39,769 bases of DNA from CAZMFZ01 sp964565665 (lineage in GTDB: Bacteria; Bacteroidota; Bacteroidia; Cytophagales; UBA9547), in the NCBI GenBank assembly GCA_964565665.1, contig CAZMFZ010000018.1, forward strand, positions 1 through 39,769, in the 5' to 3' direction. Below are positions 8,297 to 16,981 of this stretch, one piece after another. The notes beneath the pieces were generated by a model, which did not search any database, was not told the origin of the DNA, and saw nothing but the letters and a program-made list of their open reading frames with translations. Position 1 is the stretch's first letter, and each line of letters starts with the position of its first letter. A program made the translations under genes and the position numbers.

Positions 8297-9509
8297 CTAC
8301 ACAACTTTAGTAATGATTTCGGCTCTATTCTTCAAAATATCGCAGCCCATATATATGGCAGCCCTGAACGAACTTTCATCGGCAATACCCCTGCCAGCAA
8401 TGTTGTAAGCAGTGCCATGGTCTGGCGAGGTGCGAACTACTTTTAGCCCAGCCGTAAAGTTAACTCCATTTTCAAATGCCATCATTTTAAATGGAATAAG
8501 CCCCTGATCGTGGTACATGGCCAAAATAGCATCGTATTTTTTATAGCNNNNNNNNNNCAAAGATCAATGGGTTTATTTTTACTGCATGGTTCACATATAA
8601 AAACCCAACCCCTTTTGGCCCATGAAATTTATGTGCTGCACAGGTAATAAAATGCACATTCATTTTTTGAAGGTCCATAGGGTAATGCCCCATAGTTTGA
8701 ACTGTATCTGAATGAAAAATAGCATCGTATTTTTTATAGCTTTCGGCTGCAAAAAACCCATCGGCCGGATACGGACCAAATACCAAATTGCCTTTGTGTT
8801 TAAGCTCTGCAATCAATGGTTTTATAATATCCAATTCTTCTTTTCCTATTGTGCCATCTTCCCCGGCATGTGGATTTAAGCCTAAAACAGCTATTTTGGG
8901 TTTATTAATGTTGAAATCTTTTTTCAAAGAATTAATCATCAACTCTATTTTTGATTGCAGCTTTTCTTTTGTGATGTCTTTGATCACCTCACTAAGAGGT
9001 ACGTGCATAGAAGCCACTGCTATTTTCAATTCTTCGCTTACCATAAACATAAGCACATCTTTGGCCTCGAAATGCTGTTGCAAATATTCGGTATGACCAA
9101 TAAAATTAAATTCCGGGCTTTTGATGTTTTGTTTATTTATTGGGGAAGTTACCAAGGCATGAAGAAACCCTTTTTTTAAATCAGTAGAGGCGGCTTTCAA
9201 TGAGAGAAATGCACATTTTCCTGCTTGCTCGGTTACTTTCCCGGGTTCTATTTCGAAGTCTTCATCCCAGCAATGAATAATATTTACCTTCCTATGGGCA
9301 AGTTGATTGGCTTCTTTGATATGGAAAAACTGAAATTCCTCGGTATTTAACAGCTTTCTATACCTATTAAAAATTTTGGTAGAGCCGTAAATAATAGGCG
9401 TGCAAATCTTGGAAATGCCGTGATCAGTAAATGTTTTTAACAATATTTCAGGTCCTATTCCATTGAAATCTCCTAAAGTAATGCCAATTATAGGTTTGTG
9501 TACGTCCAT
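8297..9509 (-). CDS. pdxA: 4-hydroxythreonine-4-phosphate dehydrogenase PdxA, interrupted by assembly chimera
   Basis: PdxA is the NAD-dependent, metal-dependent enzyme of vitamin B6 synthesis that oxidises 4-phosphohydroxy-L-threonine. The N-terminal part (9509 down to 8741) carries IGITLGDFNGIGPEI, the metal-site GHTEYL, LGLNPHAGEDG and FGPYPADGFFAAES. The C-terminal part (8547 down to 8297) carries AMYHDQGLIPFK and TSPDHGTAYNIAGRG. Between them are ten Ns and about 160 bases of unrelated coding sequence, bounded by a 25-base direct repeat (8523-8547 = 8716-8740). Removing 8548-8740 leaves exactly 1020 bases, an uninterrupted 339-residue PdxA of normal length. I therefore read the gene as intact in the organism and broken only in the assembly. 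The stop abuts rsmE. Confidence 0.9.
8548..8557. other. Scaffold gap (10 N)
   Basis: Ten Ns mark a join between contigs inside pdxA. The flanking sequences share a 25-base direct repeat, so the true distance is probably negative (overlap) rather than ten bases. Confidence 0.9.
8558..8715 (-). other. Misplaced cysteine desulfurase (IscS/NifS-type) fragment
   Basis: About 52 codons encode the middle of a PLP-dependent cysteine desulfurase, not PdxA: HSDTVQTMGHYPMDLQKM, then the PLP-lysine motif AAHKFHGPKGVGFLYVN. The fragment is joined in frame to the PdxA codons for KKYDAI, where a desulfurase would also read approximately KKYDAIFHSD. No other desulfurase sequence is in the window. It is best explained as a contig end that crossed between two genes at a short shared word. 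Confidence 0.85.
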
Positions 9510-9511
9510 TT

Positions 9512-9546
9512 TATATTTGCAATCAATTATTTTGATTGCAAATATA
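9512..9546. promoter_or_regulatory. Palindromic promoter/operator-like element upstream of pdxA
   Basis: Two 15-base arms (9512-9526 and 9532-9546) are exact reverse complements around a 5-base loop. Each arm contains TATATTTG, which matches the -7 consensus TAnnTTTG. The minus-strand copy (9539-9546) points to pdxA, with its ATG 30 bases away. No good -33 TTG at the usual spacing is seen, so promoter activity is likely but unproven. Confidence 0.45.
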
Positions 9547-9587
9547 AGTTAAGAACGTTGTTTGAAAGACATACAAATTTGGTATAG

Positions 9588-9815
9588 TTAGCAGATGGTG
9601 CGGGTCAAGCCCATGAAGTAGTTTGTAAAACTGCTGAAAATAAAGAAATTTGGAGAGCTAAAATCTACGAACACAACTTCGAGGCCATGCTAGAGACTGA
9701 CGTGCAAGAAGTATACGCAATAGATTTATATGTGAAAGACAAAAAAATAGTTATCAAACTTGAGAATCGCGAGCCCGTATTTGTGGATTCAACCACTGGG
9801 AAAGTAGTAAAATAA
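9588..9815 (+). pseudogene. Remnant of a small, probably secreted protein
   Basis: A frame of 75 codons runs from just after a TAG (9585-9587) to a TAA (9813-9815) and reads like a real protein: AHEVVCKTAENKEIWRAKIY, later VYAIDLYVKDKKIVIKL and a closing VDSTTGKVVK. There is no ATG, GTG or TTG start near its beginning; the first ATG (9687) would give only 42 residues. It looks like the mature C-terminal portion of a small exported protein that has lost its start and signal peptide. I do not recognise the family. It could also be an intact gene disturbed by a sequencing error upstream. Confidence 0.5.
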
Positions 9816-9876
9816 TAGGAGCTATCTTAGTATTCAACTAAAGATATTCGAAAGCTGGTGCGTCATACTTAGCAAA

Positions 9877-11268
9877 CTATTCCTCATTCTTATTCCCTGA
9901 AGGATTGTACCAATCTATATTGCGAGTGCTATACATTAGTGTGGCTAATACTACCAACAATCCTATACTGCCCATCAGCAAAGCATAATCTTGTAATTGA
10001 AGCAACGAATAAAAAAATCCATACAAAATGGCGAGAATTCCCACTATCACACCCGTAACACCCCAACTCTTAAATATACTTTTTGCATATAACCCAATAA
10101 CGATTAATATTACAATACACGAAATCAAATACGATTGGTCGAACAACAAGTGCTCTGACAAAGACAAAAGCAATACATAAAATAAACATATTGCACTTCC
10201 AGTGAGTAAATATTGAATAGGATGCACTTTTTTCTTCTTGAATATCTCGGCAAAAAACACCACTAAAAATGTCAATAATATAAACATGGTACTATACTTT
10301 GACGAACGCAAGGTTTTCTGATATTCATCTATAGGCAATAATAATTTCACGCCAAATGATGAATCTTTTACATTAGATTCAACAGGCACTTCTACTTGAT
10401 ATACATCGTTAATAGTGGTTTGAATTGGCATCAAAGACACAAATCGCCCAATACCTTGTTGGGGGAAATTTCTATTGAGCTCAAGCACGTGCCAGCTTGC
10501 TTTAAAACCTTTCTCTGTTACTTCCCTATTTTCAGGCAAGAACGAACCATCAAAACTCGGATTATCCCACGAAGAATTCAAATCAATAAAAGTTTCTTTA
10601 CCTATTGGAACAAAGCTTATGCGATTGCTCCCATTCAAATCCAAATCAAATGCCAAGTTGGTATTGCCTTCGATATTAATGGGTAATTGGGAGCTAATTC
10701 CCGAACTTACCAAGTCATTTACAGGTATTCCTGGGCCAAATGCTTCTGACTTTTGATTTTCAATTTTTAACACTATCGATTTCTTTATTCCTTTCAAATC
10801 TGTAATACCAAAAGACACAAAAGCCTGCTCTAGTTCCAAATTTTCGGGCAATAATCCTACTGCTTTCAAATTCAAAGGCTTAAAGTTTGCCTTAATTTCC
10901 AAAGCCAAATTGTATAATACCACTACATATATTCCTCTATATCGTTTATCTGGTTTTATTGTACCCTTGATTGATAAACTATCAGGAAAAAAATGGGCAT
11001 ATTGAATAGTTTCTATGCGTTCTTTCTTTTCATTAATGGAATAAGATTTGAATGGTATTGTAATTACGGGACCTATTAGTTGCTGCTCTGCCCCCCATTT
11101 GCCCGAAACTTCGCCAATTGCCCCATCTCTAAGGCTTTGGCGTTCGTATACCAATGAATTGAGCATCGAAGAGGGAATCAACAATACCAATACTATTATT
11201 CCAATAGTAATGAGTTTTAAGCTAATAGATGTAGTAGCCCAATGGTTTAGTTTTTCAAAAACACTCAC
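9877..11268 (-). CDS. creD: Inner membrane protein CreD (cell envelope integrity)
   Basis: A CreD/CET-family inner membrane protein of about 463 residues. The first membrane segment (KLITIGIIVLVLLIPSSML) is followed by the family motif YERQSLRDGAIGEVSGKWG, a long periplasmic region with WDNPSFDGSFLPE (CreD motif WxxPSFxGxxLP), and about six C-terminal helices ending LMYSTRNIDWYN. In Enterobacteria creD belongs to the CreBC regulon and affects envelope stability; the molecular role is unclear. I prefer the GTG at 11268, just before FEKLNHW, where family members usually begin; a TTG at 11337 would add 23 residues and overlap the stop of the upstream response regulator. Either way the two genes form an operon. 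Confidence 0.9.
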   Translation of the reverse strand: MSVFEKLNHWATTSISLKLITIGIIVLVLLIPSSMLNSLVYERQSLRDGAIGEVSGKWGAEQQLIGPVITIPFKSYSINEKKERIETIQYAHFFPDSLSIKGTIKPDKRYRGIYVVVLYNLALEIKANFKPLNLKAVGLLPENLELEQAFVSFGITDLKGIKKSIVLKIENQKSEAFGPGIPVNDLVSSGISSQLPINIEGNTNLAFDLDLNGSNRISFVPIGKETFIDLNSSWDNPSFDGSFLPENREVTEKGFKASWHVLELNRNFPQQGIGRFVSLMPIQTTINDVYQVEVPVESNVKDSSFGVKLLLPIDEYQKTLRSSKYSTMFILLTFLVVFFAEIFKKKKVHPIQYLLTGSAICLFYVLLLSLSEHLLFDQSYLISCIVILIVIGLYAKSIFKSWGVTGVIVGILAILYGFFYSLLQLQDYALLMGSIGLLVVLATLMYSTRNIDWYNPSGNKNEE

Positions 11269-11337
11269 CTGCAATAATTTAGAAATTGAAATATAATAAT
11301 AATTTATTGGAAATGGCTCCACAAAAAAATCAATCAA

Positions 11338-11754
11338 TCAATAATCAAGCGGTATTTGGTGTAGCTTTATTTTCTCCAACACGCCTATTGTTAGTGGTTT
11401 GGTGATATAATAAGATATTACTGGGAAGCTTCTGGCACGCTTCAAATCACCTTCAAATGAAGATGAAGTGAGTAAAAACAAGTCAATATCATTATTAAAA
11501 TATGGCATCAAACTTTTATATTGCTCTAAAAATTGCCATCCGTCCATTAGAGGCATATTCAAATCAAGAAATAAAACATCTGGAAGCCTTTGGTCTTTCT
11601 TTTTAGATTGACTTTCAAAATACGAAAGTGCGTCTTTCGCTTTATCAAATTCAATTACTTCAATATTGGGGTCGAAGTGTTCGATAGTACGCCTGCAAAT
11701 AAAATTATTCACTGGCTCATCATCTATTATCATAATTGACTGAATGGGCTTCAT
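11338..11754 (-). CDS. Single-domain response regulator
   Basis: A 138-residue stand-alone CheY-like receiver with no output domain. From the ATG at 11754 (a TTG two codons upstream is unlikely) the key residues are acidic pair D11/D12, phospho-acceptor D64 (FLDLNMPLMDG), T96/S97 (LLTSSSFEGD) and K119 (ITKPL). The segment IDDEPVNNFICRRTIEH is typical of receivers from this phylum that contact hybrid kinases. No kinase is nearby. It lies directly upstream of creD in the same orientation, so it may be linked to envelope-stress signalling by context (inference). The upstream neighbour is the WG-repeat gene, whose stop is 84 bases further on. Confidence 0.93.
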   Translation of the reverse strand: MKPIQSIMIIDDEPVNNFICRRTIEHFDPNIEVIEFDKAKDALSYFESQSKKKDQRLPDVLFLDLNMPLMDGWQFLEQYKSLMPYFNNDIDLFLLTSSSFEGDLKRARSFPVISYYITKPLTIGVLEKIKLHQIPLDY

Positions 11755-11844
11755 AGGCAAAATGCGATTTATATTTCTATTTGCCTATATACGGGAATGT
11801 CGAGTAAGTCAGTTGAATAAATGATAGAAAAAATGTAAGTTATA

Positions 11845-14800
11845 TTATTTTTTTAAGTCCCAAATGAAAGTCTTATCTGGTTTTATGTAGCCAATTGCAT
11901 CTGATTGTTCGGCACGAAACAAATTTTCATTTATTCCAACTACACTATCATATAAAGGCTCAATCAAAAAATTTCCATTCAAATCTGCAATTCCTACTGA
12001 GTGATAAAACCCTACTACGGCTTGGTTGTCTTTAAATTCACTAATGTAATCATATTTGTAATCAACTGAATGATAGCCAAATGTATTGAGTAAACCCCAT
12101 TTATTAAGTTTCACTCTGGCTATTCCATTTTCAAACGGATAAGCAAGTTCAAATTTTTGTTTGAAAATATTATTACCTAATGTATCTATAAAATAATAAT
12201 CTTTTCCATTCCCAATAATCGAATATCCATAACTGAATGGTTTTGGATTGGTAAATAAACCAGTAGTAATATTATTTCCTGGTTTTGACATTATTGCCCA
12301 TAATTTATTTTCGGTTAGCACAAAGGCGTGATTTGAATTGAAATCCGTGGCATTGGCTAAGTTGATTGGAATTACTACCAATCCTTTAGGGTCTATAAAG
12401 CCAGTTTTCGCTTCAATACTCACTTTTGCTAATCCATTACTAAAAGAGGAGGCTGAAGTATACTTTTTATTTATCACCATTTTGCCCGTAGAATCTATAA
12501 AATTATAATAGATATCATTCCTTACCAAGGCTAAGCCACTGCTAAATTCACTTATATCAGTAAAGGATTTTTTAGAAATGGGTTTTAATGTTTTTAAGGA
12601 AAACAGCTTCCACTCCCCGCCCAATTTTACTTTGGCAAGGTCGGTTTTTTTAAGAAATTGTATGTCGTCATAGCTCTCGCTAACCAATTCCTTGCAATTA
12701 GCGTCAATTATGCCTTTCTTTTTGCCGTCAGTAGATATTATGGCCATTCCATTGTAGAATTCTGAGGCGAATATATACTTTGGCAGTACCAGCAATCTAC
12801 CTTCCTTGCTTATATAAGTGATTTTCCCATCTTTAGAGGCTGGTGCAATGCCATTTTTATAGCTACCCACAAAAGGTGACATTGGAATAATTTCCTGTGT
12901 TCCTTCTTTATTAATAAAACCCCACAATTTGCCCATGCTCACGCCAGCCATGCCGTCTGAAAAATCAAGTGCGTTGTCGTAAGCAGGTTGCACAATAGTG
13001 CGTTGATTGGCATCAATATAGCCATATTTGCCATTCATCATTATTTTGGCTATGCCTTCGCTAAATGGGAATATTTTATCGAAAGCTATTGGAGTAAGTA
13101 GTTTGCCACTCGTATCAATAAGACCAAATCTGTCTTTTCTAGCTTCTATTCTAAAAAATTTATTATTTGAATTTTCTAAAAACGAAATATTCTCATGTAC
13201 TGGGTTTACTATAAAATTTCCATTTATATCTATAACTCCATATTGTCCTTTTATTTTTACAATTGCCCTGCCATTTGAAAAATCGCCTGCTTCTTCGTAT
13301 TGTGGTTCGTATAAAATTTTACCATCTTGGGCAATGTAGCCCCATTTACCTCCAATAATTTTGGTACTTTCCCAATCTCCAGCATAGTTTATAGTGCCGC
13401 CAACACAATAGCTTGCCACTTGCTCGCTAAATTTTCCTATATAGGTAAATGGCTGTCTTACGGTTTTTTTTTCTCTGGTAAGGTATGAGTAATCTTGTAC
13501 AATTTTGCCTTCCTTGTTTATAATGGCTTGAAGACCGCCTTCAAAAATGATTTTAGCACTTTCTCCAAACTTGAAATCATCAATTCGATAATACCAAATG
13601 CTTATGCCTTGGTTGATTATTTTACCTGAATAATTGTTAATCAACGCCAATTTCATGTTGGCTAGCTCAATGAGTTTTTGCTGATTTAGGTAGCCATACA
13701 TTCTTGGGTTGCTTCTGTAGTCAATTTTCACTCCGCCTAGTGCGTATTCGCCTTTTTGAATTACCTCATCGAATCTGAAAGGAACAAATATGGTATCGTG
13801 ACCCACCAGACCCCATTTTCTGCCGCTCCCTTTCAACCAAGCATGGCCAGTAATAGTGGTAATTACCGATTGGGAAATGATGACAGCAGGTATATGAGCC
13901 TTTGATTTAGTGTTTGAGGTTTTCAATTTTCCGTCTAATGTCAAAGTGATTGTTTTGCCATCACCCGTTTTGCAAATGGCTACATTATCTTTTAAATCAA
14001 TTTCTTGATATGTAGAGTTGATGCGTATTTTGCCTTTATTGTCTATCACACCTTTTCCTGTAGCTGTTTCAAAAACTGCTATATTTTTTTTGAAGGGGAA
14101 TAATCGTTCATGCACTGTCTCAATAATAAATTTCCCCGATTTGTCTGCCAAGCCCCATTTTGCTTCTTTTTCCACCAATAAAAAATCTTCATTTTTATGA
14201 ATATTGCTATATTGTAATTCTAATATAGTATTGCCATTGGCATCAATTACCCCATGCTTTCCTGCTTTATTGTTCATTATCAGGTTGTCGTCAAGCAATG
14301 AGTAACTTTCATTAGGCTCTTTCGAAATTATTTTTTTCTGCTCAATATTGTAAATATGCCAACCACCAACTTTCGATTTTAACACCACAAAATTATCGTT
14401 CAATTTTTTGAAAGCCATGTAGTCGAACTTGGTAATAGTAATGCCATAATTGTAAGAAACAGCCCAAAAATCTTTTTCCTTGATGAGAACGGTACTTGTA
14501 TCAAGTATTTCCAAACCTACATATTCAGCTTCAAGTAGTTTTTTGAGTGATTGATTTAGCAAGCCAAGTTTTCCTAATTTGGAAGCAATATAAAAATTAC
14601 CCGATTTTATAATATTTTGATATTCAGGTTCAATAAGAATATTGTTTTGAGCGTCAAAAATACCTGTTAAAGCTCCTTTTTTTAGTCTAAAAATAGCATT
14701 TTGCCAAAGTTCAATTTTGGAGTATTTTGGTTCGATAAGCTTATAGCCTTCTGCATCATCAAGCCCCCATAAAGAATCTTCCTTTACAGATATATAGTTT

Positions 14801-15072
14801 GGACAAAATATATTTATAGCCACTTCTTTGGGTGCAATTATTATTTTACCTGTGGCAGCAACCACACCAAATTTTCCTTTTGATTTTATTTTTGCCATAT
14901 CGCAAACAAAATCTTCAGCAAAATCAAATTGGGGTTCAATTACTACTTTGCCATTTTCATCACAGTAGCCCCATTTGTAATCAGATTTTATGGGAAGTAA
15001 TAGTTTTTTGTCTTGTGCTTGTAAATAGAAAAAGATAAGCGCTTGAAAAGCTAAAAGTAGTATTAGTTTCAT
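11845..15072 (-). CDS. WG-repeat protein (1075 residues)
   Basis: A very large secreted protein with a signal peptide (MKLILLLAFQALIFFYLQAQ) and then WG/KWG repeats over nearly its whole length. Examples are YKWGYCDENGKVVIEPQFD at the start, KWGLADKSGKFIIE, KWGYIAQDGKILYEPQYEEA in the middle, and KWGLLNTFGYHS near the end, about twenty repeats in all. Each repeat has the pattern W/Y-G-[FLY]-[IV]-D-x-x-G-x-[IL]-[VI]-x-P. Repeats are divergent, not recent duplications. Around residues 395-550 the periodicity is weaker, suggesting a separate linker or domain. WG proteins are thought to be beta-rich interaction scaffolds; no enzyme motif is visible. The gene is followed by the response regulator and creD in the same orientation. 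Confidence 0.92.
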   Translation of the reverse strand: MKLILLLAFQALIFFYLQAQDKKLLLPIKSDYKWGYCDENGKVVIEPQFDFAEDFVCDMAKIKSKGKFGVVAATGKIIIAPKEVAINIFCPNYISVKEDSLWGLDDAEGYKLIEPKYSKIELWQNAIFRLKKGALTGIFDAQNNILIEPEYQNIIKSGNFYIASKLGKLGLLNQSLKKLLEAEYVGLEILDTSTVLIKEKDFWAVSYNYGITITKFDYMAFKKLNDNFVVLKSKVGGWHIYNIEQKKIISKEPNESYSLLDDNLIMNNKAGKHGVIDANGNTILELQYSNIHKNEDFLLVEKEAKWGLADKSGKFIIETVHERLFPFKKNIAVFETATGKGVIDNKGKIRINSTYQEIDLKDNVAICKTGDGKTITLTLDGKLKTSNTKSKAHIPAVIISQSVITTITGHAWLKGSGRKWGLVGHDTIFVPFRFDEVIQKGEYALGGVKIDYRSNPRMYGYLNQQKLIELANMKLALINNYSGKIINQGISIWYYRIDDFKFGESAKIIFEGGLQAIINKEGKIVQDYSYLTREKKTVRQPFTYIGKFSEQVASYCVGGTINYAGDWESTKIIGGKWGYIAQDGKILYEPQYEEAGDFSNGRAIVKIKGQYGVIDINGNFIVNPVHENISFLENSNNKFFRIEARKDRFGLIDTSGKLLTPIAFDKIFPFSEGIAKIMMNGKYGYIDANQRTIVQPAYDNALDFSDGMAGVSMGKLWGFINKEGTQEIIPMSPFVGSYKNGIAPASKDGKITYISKEGRLLVLPKYIFASEFYNGMAIISTDGKKKGIIDANCKELVSESYDDIQFLKKTDLAKVKLGGEWKLFSLKTLKPISKKSFTDISEFSSGLALVRNDIYYNFIDSTGKMVINKKYTSASSFSNGLAKVSIEAKTGFIDPKGLVVIPINLANATDFNSNHAFVLTENKLWAIMSKPGNNITTGLFTNPKPFSYGYSIIGNGKDYYFIDTLGNNIFKQKFELAYPFENGIARVKLNKWGLLNTFGYHSVDYKYDYISEFKDNQAVVGFYHSVGIADLNGNFLIEPLYDSVVGINENLFRAEQSDAIGYIKPDKTFIWDLKK

Positions 15073-15272
15073 TTATTAAAATTGGTATAAGAAAGATAAG
15101 TTCGGCTGTGTATCGGCTTAAAACAAAATGTATTGTCTGAAAAGATATTTTATTTATTTCTTCAAAAATTATGTATCGTAAAAGACACGCCAATTTATAA
15201 ATATTAAACCACAAATACTTATACTTTAAGTTTAAACCACCTTAAAAATCGATGAAGGCTTGGAGAATAGCT

Positions 15273-16484
15273 TTAGAGGCGTGAAATCATAAAAAGTTTC
15301 ATGTCTTTGTATTTCATTTCAAATCGCTTTGCCAAAGCCGGATGCGTGAGGCTGCCTTTGTAAGTATATACTCCTTTCATTAACCATTCTTTATTAAAAA
15401 TCATTTCTTCAAGCCCACCATTGTTGGCAACTTGCAGCAACATAGGAGTAAAAATATTGCTCAATGCAGTGGTGGCAGTTCTGGAAACTCGCGATGCAAT
15501 GTTGGGTACACAATAGTGAATAACCTCGTATTTTTTGTAGATAGGTTTTTTGTGAGTAGTAATATGGGAGGTTTCGAAGCAACCGCCTTGGTCGATGGTT
15601 ACATCTACAATCACAGAATTAGATTGCATTTTCGACACCATTTCTTCGGTAACTACACATGGGGCACGATCGTCATCACTTCTTAAAGCCCCAATGGCTA
15701 CATCGCACTCGGCTAAGGCGTGCGATAACGTAACAGTATCAAGTGTAGAAGTGTAAATATGAGCTCCAAGGCTTTGCTTTAGTCTTCGTAATTTATAAAT
15801 GTGATTGTCGAATATTTTCACTTCCGCTCCCAAGCCCATAGCAGTTCTGGCTGCATATTCGGCTACAGTTCCAGCTCCTAGAATTACAACTTTGGTTGGT
15901 GGCACACCAGTTATTCCACCCAAAATTACACCCTTTCCATCGTTTGTGCTGCTCAGATATTCTGCTGCTATTAACATTACGGTACTTCCCGATATTTCGC
16001 TCATGGCTCGTACTACTGGTTTTCCACCTACTTTATCTTCAAGAAACTCGAGGGCTATGCCAGTAACACGTTGCCTCATCAATGCCTCAATATATTCTTG
16101 TGAAACCTTTGCCAATTGCAAAGCTGAAAAAAGTGCCTGGCCTTGCTTCATATAGTTTATTTCATCTAAAGTAGGTGGCATTACTTTCAGAATAATATCG
16201 GCCTGGTATACTTCCTTGGTGGTATACACTATTTTGGCACCTGCATCGCTGTATTCTCTGTCTGAATACTTAGAATATTCTCCTGCTTTGGTTTCTACCC
16301 ACACTTCATGGCCGTTATTCACCAATAAGGCCACCCCTTCGGGCGTGAGCATTAGTCTGTTTTCGTATTCCTCAATTTCGCGTGGAATGCCTATAAAGAG
16401 TGATTTAAAACCTGTTTTGACTTTTTGTAACGACTCTTCAGGATAAAGAGCGTGTTCTTTTGCCAGTTCTGTAAAACCTTTCAT
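15273..16484 (-). CDS. ald: Alanine dehydrogenase-like NAD(P)-dependent protein
   Basis: A 403-residue member of the alanine dehydrogenase/transhydrogenase-alpha family; the classical enzyme converts L-alanine, NAD and water to pyruvate, NADH and ammonia. The substrate Arg is kept (R43, ENRLMLTPEG), as are Lys (K100, ILKVMPP), the NAD site VVILGAGTVAEYAARTA (199-215) and the DQGG Asp (D298). However, the His that normally follows in LFTYLHLA is Gln here (Q123, LFSALQLA), and the usual GA..PG.KAP segment reads GALRSDDDRAP. It therefore belongs to a divergent clade and alanine may not be the real substrate. It lies 65 bases downstream of tsaE in the same orientation. The start ATG at 16484 fits the family. 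Confidence 0.85.
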   Translation of the reverse strand: MKGFTELAKEHALYPEESLQKVKTGFKSLFIGIPREIEEYENRLMLTPEGVALLVNNGHEVWVETKAGEYSKYSDREYSDAGAKIVYTTKEVYQADIILKVMPPTLDEINYMKQGQALFSALQLAKVSQEYIEALMRQRVTGIALEFLEDKVGGKPVVRAMSEISGSTVMLIAAEYLSSTNDGKGVILGGITGVPPTKVVILGAGTVAEYAARTAMGLGAEVKIFDNHIYKLRRLKQSLGAHIYTSTLDTVTLSHALAECDVAIGALRSDDDRAPCVVTEEMVSKMQSNSVIVDVTIDQGGCFETSHITTHKKPIYKKYEVIHYCVPNIASRVSRTATTALSNIFTPMLLQVANNGGLEEMIFNKEWLMKGVYTYKGSLTHPALAKRFEMKYKDMKLFMISRL

Positions 16485-16549
16485 AGTGAAGCCCTATACC
16501 TTTAGGGCATTGTTTTCGTTAGGTAAAATTTAAAATCTAAGTTAGCAAT

Positions 16550-16981
16550 TCAATCTCTTAATCTTAAAAAAACTTTCCTTTTGTCAAAATCTATAACCTC
16601 TAAATCAATTTCTAGTCTGCGTTTGGGCAAAAGTGAAGGAATTTTTGATGGCCATTCTATCAAACATATTGAATTAGAATAAAAATATTCGTCAGCACCT
16701 ATATCTAATGCTTCTGTTTCGTGCCTGATTCTATAGAAATCAAAATGATAAATAGTTTCAGCATTTATAGTTTCATATTCATTTACCAAAGAGAAAGTAG
16801 GGCTAGTTATGGTATCTGTTACTTCAAAGTTGGCACAAATTTGCTTAATAAGAGTGGTTTTTCCTGCTGCCATTTCGCCTTCGAATATCCATATTTTGGC
16901 TTCACCAGCAAACCTGGCAATTTTGTAAGCTGCTTGTTTTATTTCAGCCAGCGAATATTCAAATGTAATATCATTCTTCAT
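16550..16981 (-). CDS. tsaE: tRNA threonylcarbamoyladenosine ATPase subunit TsaE
   Basis: A 143-residue cytoplasmic ATPase that works with TsaB and TsaD to make N6-threonylcarbamoyladenosine at position 37 of ANN-reading tRNAs. The P-loop is GEMAAGKT (35-42, usually GELGAGKT). It is followed by SPTFSLVNEY (60-69), HFDFYR (79-84) and the LIEWPSKI motif (108-114). The ORF overlaps the 3' end of the upstream outer-membrane gene by 11 bases, so the two are translationally coupled; the alanine dehydrogenase-like gene follows. Length is typical of the family. Confidence 0.95.
   Translation of the reverse strand: MKNDITFEYSLAEIKQAAYKIARFAGEAKIWIFEGEMAAGKTTLIKQICANFEVTDTITSPTFSLVNEYETINAETIYHFDFYRIRHETEALDIGADEYFYSNSICLIEWPSKIPSLLPKRRLEIDLEVIDFDKRKVFLRLRD

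Noticed and set aside
8541..9509. A genuine PdxA-cysteine desulfurase fusion protein
   Set aside because: The join coincides with a scaffold gap and a 25-base direct repeat, and removing the insert restores a normal-length PdxA.
11269..11337. TTG start of creD at 11337 giving 23 extra residues
   Set aside because: The extension has no match to the usual CreD N terminus, while the GTG at 11268 precedes the conserved FEKLNHW.
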